The position numbers were made by a program, and so were the translations under genes. The notes beneath the pieces are model-generated. The model was not told the DNA's origin and made no database searches. It saw only the letters and a program-made list of their open reading frames with translations. From Promicromonospora iranensis (GTDB lineage: Bacteria; Actinomycetota; Actinomycetes; Actinomycetales; Cellulomonadaceae), in the NCBI RefSeq assembly GCF_028994805.1, contig NZ_JAJQQP010000008.1, forward strand, positions 230,534 through 294,533: a stretch of DNA of 64,000 nt. Reading direction: 5' to 3'. Shown piece after piece: positions 50,053 through 58,300 of the stretch (positions within the stretch are counted from its first letter, which is position 1; every line of letters starts with the position of its first letter).

Positions 50053-51044
50053 TGCTGACCCTCGACAACCTCGACAAGGTCTACAAGACCGGCACCTTCG
50101 GCACGTCCGACCTGCACGCCGTACGCCAGGTCAGCCTCGACGTGCAACGCGGCGAGGTGGTGTCGCTGATCGGGGAGTCCGGCAGCGGCAAGTCGACCAT
50201 CGGCAAGATGGTGCTCCACCTGCTCGACTCCTCCGGCGGCACGATGACGTTCGACGGGCGCGACGTCACCAAGCTCGGGTTCCGCGCCCGCCGCGAGTAC
50301 TACCGCAAGGTCCAGGGCGTGTTCCAGGACCCGTTCTCGTCCTTCAACCCCATCTACAAGGTGGACCGGACGTTCGAGACCCTCCGCAGGTCGTACTTTC
50401 CCCAGGTCTCCGGCAGCGAGTGGCGCTCGCGGCTGGACGACGCGCTCGCCGCCGTGACGCTCGAGCCCGACGACATCCTCGGCAAGTTCCCGCACCAGCT
50501 GTCCGGCGGGCAGCTGCAGCGCCTGCTCATCGCACGCGCCCTGCTGCTCGACATCGAGCTGCTGGTCGCCGACGAGATCATCTCCATGCTCGACGCCTCG
50601 ACCCGCATCGACGTGCTCAACCTGCTGGGTGAGCTCAAGGGGCGTGGTCTGGGCATCCTGTTCGTCACGCACGACCTCTCGCTCGGCAACTACGTCTCCG
50701 ACCGGGTGGTCATCCTCTACAAGGGGCGCGTCGTGGAGCGGGGCGAGACGAGCGCCGTCTTCGACGACCCGCTGCACCCCTACACCCGCGACCTCCTGGC
50801 CTCGGTACCGCACCTGGACCGGACATGGGACGAGGTGGAGGCCGAGGAGGCGGAGCGCACCCAGCGCCTGGCGGGCCGCTGTCTCTACCACGAGGCGGTC
50901 ACGGCTCAGGGCCGGTCCCTGGGCGAGGAGGCGGACTCGGCGGACGGCGTGCCCGACGGCGTCGGCCTGGTCGAGTACGCACCCGGACACTTCGTGGGGT
51001 GCTTCCGCAAGGCCGCGGAGGAGAGGTGCCCGGCAGCCACGTGA
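50052..51044 (+). CDS. Opp/Dpp-type ABC ATPase (OppF-like)
   Basis: A 330-residue second ATPase of the importer. Walker A GESGSGKSTIGKMVL, signature QLSGGQLQRLLIARALLLD, Walker B LLVADEIISMLDASTRID, H-loop VTHDLSLGNYVSD, and the late HPYTRDLLASVP of this family are present. The Walker B neighbourhood (DEIISMLD) departs slightly from the usual DEPVSALD but keeps the catalytic Asp-Glu. The C-terminus carries a Cys-containing extension (GRCLYHEAV, GHFVGCFRKA). It is the last operon gene; a GC hairpin follows. Confidence 0.93.
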   Translation: MLTLDNLDKVYKTGTFGTSDLHAVRQVSLDVQRGEVVSLIGESGSGKSTIGKMVLHLLDSSGGTMTFDGRDVTKLGFRARREYYRKVQGVFQDPFSSFNPIYKVDRTFETLRRSYFPQVSGSEWRSRLDDALAAVTLEPDDILGKFPHQLSGGQLQRLLIARALLLDIELLVADEIISMLDASTRIDVLNLLGELKGRGLGILFVTHDLSLGNYVSDRVVILYKGRVVERGETSAVFDDPLHPYTRDLLASVPHLDRTWDEVEAEEAERTQRLAGRCLYHEAVTAQGRSLGEEADSADGVPDGVGLVEYAPGHFVGCFRKAAEERCPAAT

Positions 51045-51047
51045 ACG

Positions 51048-51095
51048 AGCGGAGACCGGCCGGTCGCCGGCGCCCGGCGCCCGGTCGGCTCCGCT
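51048..51095. terminator. GC-rich hairpin between convergent genes
   Basis: AGCGGAG near 51048 pairs with CTCCGCT ending 51095, and the interior is also self-complementary (CCGG-rich). It spans the 49-bp gap between the OppF-like gene and the L,D-transpeptidase gene and could terminate both. Confidence 0.55.
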
Positions 51096-52023
51096 AGGCC
51101 TCGATGAGCACCGGGACGCCGGGGTCCAGGTCGGCGAGCCGTTCGAAGTCGGTGCTCGTGAGCCGGACGCAGCCGTTGCTCACCGCCTGGCCCTGTCCGT
51201 CACCCACGTGAAGAGCCGTGGCCGCGTAGTCGGTGCCGTAGAAACCGTCCAGGGCCTCGCTCTGCATCGAGAGGAACACCGACAGGCCGGTGTTCACCGC
51301 CTCCGTGACGGTGAAGACCTGGGTGAGCCCGAGCGGCGTCGGCGTGGCCGGCGCGCCGACGGCGGCGGCGAGCTGCTCGCTGGTGCCGTCGGCGTGGTTG
51401 ACCGTCACCGTGCGGTCGGACAGGTCGACCACCACCGACCGCATCTCTCGCCTCAGCACGATGTCGCTGCCACGGAGCCAGCCCGCCGTCCCGTTGACCT
51501 TCTCGGGGTCGTGTGACGGCAGAGCACCACGTCCGTACGGGACGAGCACCTGGACCCATCCCGGCCGGCGGTCCAGCACGAGCCAGCGGGCCTCGGCGTC
51601 GTAGTAGGTCGACTCGAGAGCGAGGACCGGCGGCTCGGTCACGTCGGGGCGGATCCAGACCGGGATCCGGTCGTCCTTCGGCAACGCCACCGAGCCGGGC
51701 AGGCCCTGCAGGGACTCGGCCTCGGCCTGCGGCAGCCCGCGCGGCAGGATCTCGTCGATGCCCGGCCGGGGCAGGGAGGCCAGGGCGTAGACGGCGGGGG
51801 TCGGCGTCGGCTCCGGCGTGCTGGGGCTCGCCGACGGCGACGGGCTTGCCGACGGGGTCACGGCCGCCGCCGGCGCGGGCTCGTCGTCGGGCCGCAGACC
51901 GACCCAGAGCGCGGTCCCGAGCAGCACGACGGCGACGGCGCCCGCCACCCACGGCCAGATGCGCGCGGCAGAGCTGCTGCGCCGGTCCGGTGCCGCCGTC
52001 GGCCCGCTGTGCGTCTCCGTCAT
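51094..52023 (-). CDS. L,D-transpeptidase (YkuD domain), membrane-anchored
   Basis: A 309-residue cell-wall enzyme. An N-terminal polar segment is followed by one membrane helix (WPWVAGAVAVVLLGTALWV, about 22-40), so the protein is a type II anchored exoenzyme. A Ser/Pro/Thr-rich linker leads to a small beta-rich region and the C-terminal YkuD domain with HVGDGQGQAVSNGCVRL, catalytic H272 and C285. Such enzymes form 3-3 peptidoglycan crosslinks. The ATG at 52023 has AAGGGGA upstream. It is divergent from the four-TM/HTH protein gene. Confidence 0.93.
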   Translation of the reverse strand: MTETHSGPTAAPDRRSSSAARIWPWVAGAVAVVLLGTALWVGLRPDDEPAPAAAVTPSASPSPSASPSTPEPTPTPAVYALASLPRPGIDEILPRGLPQAEAESLQGLPGSVALPKDDRIPVWIRPDVTEPPVLALESTYYDAEARWLVLDRRPGWVQVLVPYGRGALPSHDPEKVNGTAGWLRGSDIVLRREMRSVVVDLSDRTVTVNHADGTSEQLAAAVGAPATPTPLGLTQVFTVTEAVNTGLSVFLSMQSEALDGFYGTDYAATALHVGDGQGQAVSNGCVRLTSTDFERLADLDPGVPVLIEA

Positions 52024-52169
52024 GTCATCCCCTTCATGAGGTGCCGTCCGGCAGCGGACGGTACCGGCTTGTAACACTTGTCCGATATCTTCGTGGTCGC
52101 CCGAACCTCTGCGTACCCGAACTGTTGCAGACGCAGCCGCCCGACAGCCCTCGATAAAGGAGAGATCCC

Positions 52170-53507
52170 GTGGCCCCCGCCGACCGGACGTTCCCCGTCA
52201 CGACCGTCCCGACGCGCCGTTCCCGCAGACTGGTCCTCACCGGTGCGATCTCGGTCGCCCTCATCTCGACCGGGTCTGCGTACCTGGCGATGGTCCAGTT
52301 CGGCATCGACGTACTCGCCATGAACCAGGGCACCGCGTACGCGACCGCGGGTGTCTTCGAGCTGTCTCTCGTCACCGTCGCCCTCCTGGCTCGCGAGGCC
52401 GCCCGGGACAACCGGCCCGGCGGCACCCTGCTCGCCCTGACCTGGGCCCTGTCGTCCGCGTCCGGTGTGTTCGCCGCGTGGCACGAGGCGTACATCGGCC
52501 ACCCCGCCGGTGCGGTCCTGTTCAGGTTCATCGTGCCACTGCTCGCCGCCCTCATGTGGCACCTCGCGCTGATCGGTGACCGGCACCTGGCCACCGGCAC
52601 CTCCTGGTCGGCGATGCGCCAGTCCGCGCGCATGCACGCGCTCTTCCTGACCACGGAGGACCTGTTCCGGGCACAGAGCCTGCACGACGGGTCGCGGTCC
52701 GCCCGCCGCCGGCTCGCTCGGGCCGAGGCCGGACGCCGCAGGGCGCGCTCCGTGGCCCTGCGCACCGTCCCGCCCACGGAGATGCGCGCGCAGGTCGCCG
52801 CCTGGTGCGAGGCGCTCGCCGCGGTCGGGGACGGCACCGCCGACGTCGCCCGCCTGCACCTCGCCGACCGTCAGCGGCTGACCGGCATCCTCGTGAGCGA
52901 CGAGCCTGTGGACGACCGGACGTCCGACACGTGGGCCGGCGCGCAGGACGGTGCCGCCGTCGGCGCGCCCGAGTACGAGAGCCGGGCCGTGGACGCCGTC
53001 GCCGCGGAGTTCGCCGACGGCCGCTCTGCCGCGCCGGGCCGGGACCAGGGCGCGTTCGACGGAGGTGTCCTCGACCGGGAGGGGTTCGACGAGGACCGGT
53101 TCGGCGAGGGCGTGTTCGACGAGGGCGTGTTCGACGGGGAGGCGACGCGTCGGCCCGCCCGGGTCAGCGCCGCTCACGGCACGCCGCGGCAAGGCGTGAG
53201 CGAGCGTGCTCCCGCGCCCGACGGCGATCCGGCGGAGCAGGGCGGCCCCGCGGTGCCTGTCGCGGAGCCGGCCGATGCGGCGGCCCGTGCCACGGAGAAC
53301 GTCCGGGAAGCGCTGCCCCCGCGGCGCAGACCGCGTCGTGACACGCGGCTCGGGACGCAGGACGCCGAGCGCATGATCGACCTGCGTACCAAGGGCCGCA
53401 GCGTACGGGAGGTCGCGGAGGAGGTCGGCGTCAGTGAGTCGACGGTGCGCAAGCGGCTGCGGGAGTACACGGCGACGGGATCGATCCCGATCGTGAAGGC
53501 CCGCTGA
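52170..53507 (+). CDS. DUF2637-like four-TM protein with pentapeptide repeats and C-terminal HTH
   Basis: A 445-residue protein of unusual composition. Residues 20-130 form four membrane helices resembling DUF2637/SpdB-type proteins. A helical basic region (SARRRLARAEAGRRRARSVA) and a disordered acidic stretch follow. At residues 294-324 six pentapeptide units keep Phe/Leu every fifth residue (F296, L301, F306, F311, F316, F321; GVFDE-like). The C-terminal ~45 residues are an HTH (DAERMIDLRTKGRSVREVAE, then SESTVRKRL) like resolvase or sigma region-4 HTHs. The GTG at 52170 follows AAGGAGAG. It may be a membrane-tethered DNA-binding regulator. DUF2637 proteins are also found on plasmids, but no transfer genes are nearby. 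Confidence 0.8.
   Translation: MAPADRTFPVTTVPTRRSRRLVLTGAISVALISTGSAYLAMVQFGIDVLAMNQGTAYATAGVFELSLVTVALLAREAARDNRPGGTLLALTWALSSASGVFAAWHEAYIGHPAGAVLFRFIVPLLAALMWHLALIGDRHLATGTSWSAMRQSARMHALFLTTEDLFRAQSLHDGSRSARRRLARAEAGRRRARSVALRTVPPTEMRAQVAAWCEALAAVGDGTADVARLHLADRQRLTGILVSDEPVDDRTSDTWAGAQDGAAVGAPEYESRAVDAVAAEFADGRSAAPGRDQGAFDGGVLDREGFDEDRFGEGVFDEGVFDGEATRRPARVSAAHGTPRQGVSERAPAPDGDPAEQGGPAVPVAEPADAAARATENVREALPPRRRPRRDTRLGTQDAERMIDLRTKGRSVREVAEEVGVSESTVRKRLREYTATGSIPIVKAR
53049..53141 (+). repeat. 15-bp tandem repeats encoding pentapeptides
   Basis: Six in-frame degenerate 15-bp units (GGCGTGTTCGACGAG-like) encode xxFDx/xxFGx pentapeptides inside the HTH membrane protein. The last two units are nearly identical in DNA, suggesting slippage. 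Confidence 0.65.
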
Positions 53508-53565
53508 CGACGGCCGGCGAGCCCGCCGCGCCCCGTGCCCGCCCCGTTCCTGCTCCGCCCCGTCC

Positions 53566-54795
53566 CTACTCCGCCGAGCCGGCGTGGGCGATGCTGCCCA
53601 GGGACCGCCAGATCAGGACCAGCGTGATCCCGGCGCCGACGAAGCCGAACCAGAAGGGGGCGGCCAGCCCCCACTGCTCGGCGATGACTCCGCCGAGTGC
53701 GTTGCCGAGCAGGATCCCGCCGAAGATGCTCACCATGTTGAGCGAGCTCACTCGGCCCTGGAGCTCGATCGGGGTGGCACGTTGGCGTACGGCGTTGGAG
53801 ATGGCGCCCCAGATGAAGGCATAGACGCCGAACGCGAACATCGCGACGAGGGCGCCCCAGTGGGTCGTGTTGAGGGCCAGGGCGAGGTGCCACAGCACCT
53901 CGCAGGTCAGGACCACCCGCATCAGCGTCGCGAACGGGACACGCCTCTGCAACCGGTCGAAGACGAGCGTGCTGACCAGGCCACCCACGGCTGAGGCGGT
54001 GGTCAGCAGGCCGAACTGGAGGGTGCTCATGCCGAGGTGCTCGGTCGCGTAGAGCACGAACACCCCCATGGGCGCGGCGTAGGTCACGTTGAACGTGAGG
54101 ATCGTCAGCATCAGCGTGCGCACGGCGGGGTTGCGCCATACCCAGCGCAGGCCCTCGGTGATGTCCTGGCGGAGGTGCGTGCGGGTCGCCCTCGCGGGGA
54201 CCGGAGTAACCACGATCCGCGACACCAGCAGGATCGCCAGCGTGGCCGTGACCGCCTGGACCAGGAACGGCCACGCCGCACCGGCGGCGAACAGGAAGGC
54301 GCCGAGGGGTGGCCCGGCGAGCTGGTTCGCCGTCACGAATCCGGCCATGAGCCGGGCCTGACCGATCGCGAGATCCGCCTTGGGGGTCACCATCGGCAGG
54401 AGCGTCTGGCTCGCGGAGTCGGCGAACACCTCGGCCACGCCCAGGGCGAGCATGACGACCAGGACGACGCCGATGTTGGCGGCGTCCGTGACGATGAAGG
54501 CGCACAGCGCGACGATCACTGCCGCGCGCAGCCCGTTGGCGACCATCACCATGCGGCGACGGTCCAGGCGGTCCGCCAGCGCGCCGGCCCAGAGGCCGAA
54601 CACGAGCCACGGGAGCCGCTGGAGCATCGCGGCGAGCGCGACGAGGAAGGCGCTGTCGGTCTGCGACGCGACCAGCAGAGGGCCGGCGGCGAGCGCGATG
54701 CCGTCGCCGATGTTGCTCGTCCAGGAGGACGTCACGAGCCAGCGGAACGACCGGCCCAGCCGGCGGGGGAAGACTGCCTCGACGAGTGCGCTCAC
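53566..54795 (-). CDS. MFS transporter (DHA/EntS-like)
   Basis: A 409-residue, twelve-helix major facilitator. It begins FRWLVTSSWTSNIGDGIALA, with motif A in GLWAGALADRLDRRRMVMVA, and SDSASQTLL-type loops. It resembles macrolide or siderophore exporters. The GTG at 54795 lies near a TAGACT box (9 nt upstream), so the mRNA may be nearly leaderless. No regulator is adjacent, in contrast to the MarR-linked paralogue at 19545. It converges with the HTH protein gene across 58 bp. Confidence 0.9.
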   Translation of the reverse strand: MSALVEAVFPRRLGRSFRWLVTSSWTSNIGDGIALAAGPLLVASQTDSAFLVALAAMLQRLPWLVFGLWAGALADRLDRRRMVMVANGLRAAVIVALCAFIVTDAANIGVVLVVMLALGVAEVFADSASQTLLPMVTPKADLAIGQARLMAGFVTANQLAGPPLGAFLFAAGAAWPFLVQAVTATLAILLVSRIVVTPVPARATRTHLRQDITEGLRWVWRNPAVRTLMLTILTFNVTYAAPMGVFVLYATEHLGMSTLQFGLLTTASAVGGLVSTLVFDRLQRRVPFATLMRVVLTCEVLWHLALALNTTHWGALVAMFAFGVYAFIWGAISNAVRQRATPIELQGRVSSLNMVSIFGGILLGNALGGVIAEQWGLAAPFWFGFVGAGITLVLIWRSLGSIAHAGSAE

Positions 54796-55085
54796 AAACC
54801 TACGAGTCTAGGAACGGCGTCCAGGCTTTTTTCCACCGCTCGGGCGGGGCTGGCCGAGGGGGTGATATCAGCCACGCCGGAAAGGGTGTTCCCGACATCG
54901 TGCGGGTGCTGCGAGCCGGTCCGACGGCAGAGCGCCAGCTGGATGCGTGACGGGCGGAACTCTGCGGATCAGCGCGGGGGAGTGGGGCGCCGCGAATGTT
55001 TCGACAACGTTTTAGGGTCGTACGTCCCAGCAGTTGGACGATCGTCCGACTCGGTGTTGACGTCCGCCGGGAACAGGTGCAGACT

Positions 55086-55200
55086 CTCACAAGACGGTGC
55101 GCATCGCCCGCCCCCTGCGCGGTGCGCACTGTCATACCCCGTCGGGCTCCGGCCCGTCTGCAAGAGCCCCTTCGGACCCCCTGCCGAAGGGGCTCTCTGC
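55086..55200 (+). ncRNA. Candidate small RNA resembling 6C RNA
   Basis: In the 588-bp gap 54796-55383, which has no credible gene, three consecutive hairpins occur. H1 pairs 55093-55103 with 55123-55133 (11 bp, one G-U) and has a C-rich loop with CCCCC; H2 is a small GGGC/GCCC stem near 55144-55155; H3 pairs 55163-55175 with 55184-55196 (13 perfect bp) around ACCCCCTG and looks like a terminator. Two stem-loops with C-runs in the loops is the defining feature of actinobacterial 6C RNA. A TTGACG at 55057-55062 may be its -35. The remainder of the gap (54796-55056, 55201-55371) shows nothing I can name. Confidence 0.5.
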
Positions 55201-55371
55201 ATTCCCGGAAGACGTCCGTCCGACACCCTCCTCCGCCGCCGGTTCGACGCCCCCGCCGCCGTGTCAGAACCCACGCACCCGGAGGGGCCGCGGGTCCGAC
55301 ACGCCCGGACAGTTCGGTGGACCCGGCGTGTCGCGCGGCGTGGCGTCCGACCCTTGCGGACGCCACACGGT

Positions 55372-55377
55372 TAGCGT
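55372..55377 (+). promoter_or_regulatory. Leaderless -10 box (TAGCGT) of the helicase-like gene
   Basis: TAGCGT ends 6 nt before the GTG at 55384, and no Shine-Dalgarno precedes that start. Confidence 0.45.
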
Positions 55378-55383
55378 GCTGGT

Positions 55384-58300
55384 GTGAACGCTGCACGCCG
55401 CCAGACCGCAGCCGCCTCCGAGATCTCGGCCGACCTGTCCGAGGAGCTCTCGGCCGCGCTGAACGACGAGACAGTGGACCCGGCCACCGAGCTGGCCGCG
55501 TCGGAGGCCCCGGGGTCCACACCGGACGGTGTCCGGGACCCCATGACCGAGTCGGTCGCGCGCTGGCGCGCCGGGCTGGTCCGGCTCGCCGGGGGATCCT
55601 CCCTGGCCGACGTCGGACTGCTGGGCGAGGCGGTCATCGACCTGTCGACGGCACACCCCTCGGGCGTCGCCCAGCTCTTCGCGGGCCGGCCCACGCGCCT
55701 GTCCAACCTGGTGCGCGAGGCCGGCGCGCTGCCGAGCGCCCGGCGCCGGGCGCGGGCGGTCGCCGCGCGCTCGGCCGAGCACGCGCAGCGGTACGGGGTG
55801 TCACCGACCTACCTGGCGATCGGCGTGGCCACGTGGACGGAGCGGCCGGCCACCGGCGGCAGCCCGAACGACATGGAGGCCATCACCCGGGTGCTCGGTC
55901 CGGCGAGCGCGGCTCCGGCACCCGAGCAGGACTCCGCCGACAGCCCCGCCGACGCACCGGCGCTCACCGGCTCCGTCCCGATCGTGACGCTGGCCATGCC
56001 CTCCGGTCGCGCCGCGTCGCCGTCGGACGACGACAGGGACGACGAACCGCGCGTGGTGCGCGCGCCCGTGCTGCTCCGGCCGGTCATGCTCACGCCGCGG
56101 AGCGACGGCGAGGGCGACTACGACATCACGCTCGACCCCACCGTCGAGATCAACCCGGTGGTGGCGCGGACGCTGCGTGCCCACGGCGCCCTGATCGACC
56201 CGGCGGCGCTGGCCAGGGCGACGTTCACGCTCGCCGGCTTCAACCCTTCGGACGTGCTGGATCGCGTCGCGAGCCTGGGCTCAGCGGTGCTCGGCGAGTT
56301 CCAGCTCGACCGGCGGGTCCTGGTCGGCACGTTCGTGCACCCGGGACAGGTGCTGGTCGACGACCTCGACGAGCTCGCCCCGTCGCTGGGGCAGCACGAG
56401 GTGGTCTCGGCGCTCGGTGGCGTGGACAGCTCGGTCACGCGCCTCGGGAAGGTAGAGCTCCCCGGACCCCGCGTGGGCGACGCCGACCCGGCGCACGAGC
56501 GCGGCGTCGGCGACCTGGACCCGCACCAGCGGCACGTCGTGGACGCCCTGGCCACGGGCAGCCACCTGTTCGTCGACGCTCCGGTCGGGTCGGACGTCGC
56601 AGGCACGCTGGCCGCCGTCGTCGCCGAGGCGAACGCGAGCGGCCGGTCCGTGCTGTACGTCCCGGGGCACCGCCGTGCCGCCGACGCGCTGGCCGCGCGG
56701 CTGGATTCGCTCGGCCTGGGCGGCCTGCTGCTCGACATCGCGCCGGTCCCGACCTGGCGCACCTCGACGTCGCGCCGCCTGCTGGAAGCGATGGCACCGG
56801 TCCAGGAGCGGATCGACATCGACGAGGTGGCCCGTGTGCGGGACGCGCTGATCGGCTCCCGGGCGCAGCTCGCCGGCTACATCGAGGCGCTGCACCGGGT
56901 GCGCGACCCGTGGCGGGTCTCCGCGTACGACGCCCTGCAGGCGCTGGCCCGGCTCACGTCCGAGCGGCCCGCCCCGGCCACCCGCGTGCGGCTCGACCCG
57001 GAGACGGTGCTGGCGCTGGGCGCCGAGCGCCGTGCGGAGCTCGCCGCGGACCTCGAGCGGGTGGCCGACCTGGGCGCGTTCACGCTGAAGTCCTCGTCGA
57101 GCCCCTGGTTCGGCGCGCACATCCTGACCGACGACGACGCCCGCGCCGCCCTCGCCCGCGTCACGCGCCTCGGCGAGCAGACGCTGCCCGAGCTGCGCAA
57201 GCAGATCGAGTACGTGGCGCGGGTGACCGGTCTGGTCAAGGCGGCCACCGCCCGCCAGTGGGGCGAGCAGCTCGCCATGCTGGGCGGCATGCGGGGCACG
57301 CTCGACGTGTTCCAGCCGATGGTCTTCGAGCGCACCGCCGCGGACATGGTGCAGGCCACGGCCTCCCGCCGGGACCGTGCCGAGCAGGGCGTCGAGATGG
57401 GCTGGCTGGCACGGCGCCGCCTGAAGCGGCGCGCCCGCGAGATGGTGCGCCCGGGCGTCCGGGTGCCGGACATGCACGCGGCCCTCGTCGAGGTGCAGCG
57501 GCAGCGCGAGGTGTGGCAGGCGCAGTGCCCGCGGGGCGGCTGGCCGACACTCCCCGAGGGCCTGGCCGCCGTCGAGGAGACGTACGAGGCGGTCCGGATC
57601 GACCTGGAGGCGCTCGAGCCCGTCCTGCGTTCCTCGCAGGCGGGTGGAGGGCTGCTCGACCTCGACCTGTTCGCCCTGGTCCAGCGGCTCGCCTCCCTGG
57701 CGGAGACGGAGGACGCGCTGACGCCGCTGCCCGAGCGGACCGCCGTGCTGCGCCGCCTGCGCAAGGCCGGTCTCGGCGAGCTGGTCGACGACCTCGGCGA
57801 CCGCCGCGTGGAGACCGACCTCGTGGGGCCGGAGCTGGAGCTGTCGTGGTGGTCGTCGGTGTTCGAGCAGATCCTGGCTACCGAGCCCGATCTCGCCGGG
57901 CAGGACGGCGCCGGCCTGGACGCCCTCGCCGGACGGTTCCGCGAGCTCGACCGCCGGCACGTCGCCTCCCTGTCCGCGCCGGTGCGGGCCGCGGTGCGTG
58001 CGCACCTCGGTTCGGCGATGCGCGACGAGCGGGAGGACGCCGAGGCCCTCTACGCGGAGCTCGTCGGCGGCGGACTGAGCTCGATGCGCGACCTCGTGTC
58101 GGCGCACGGCTCGACCGTGCGGCGCCTGCGGCCCACCTGGGTGTCGACGCCGACGATGGTGCCGCACCTGCTGCCCGCCGAGCGTGGTGCCGACCTGGTG
58201 ATCCTCGACGCCGTCCAGCACGTGCCGGTCGAGGTCGTCGTGCCGGCGCTGGCGCGGGGGCACCAGATCGTCGTGGTCGGCGACCCCCGGTCGGCGTCGG

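Noticed and set aside
52170-53507. DUF2637-like protein as sign of an integrated plasmid or conjugative element
   Set aside because: No integrase, Tra/Ftsk translocase, replication gene or attachment repeats are present around it.
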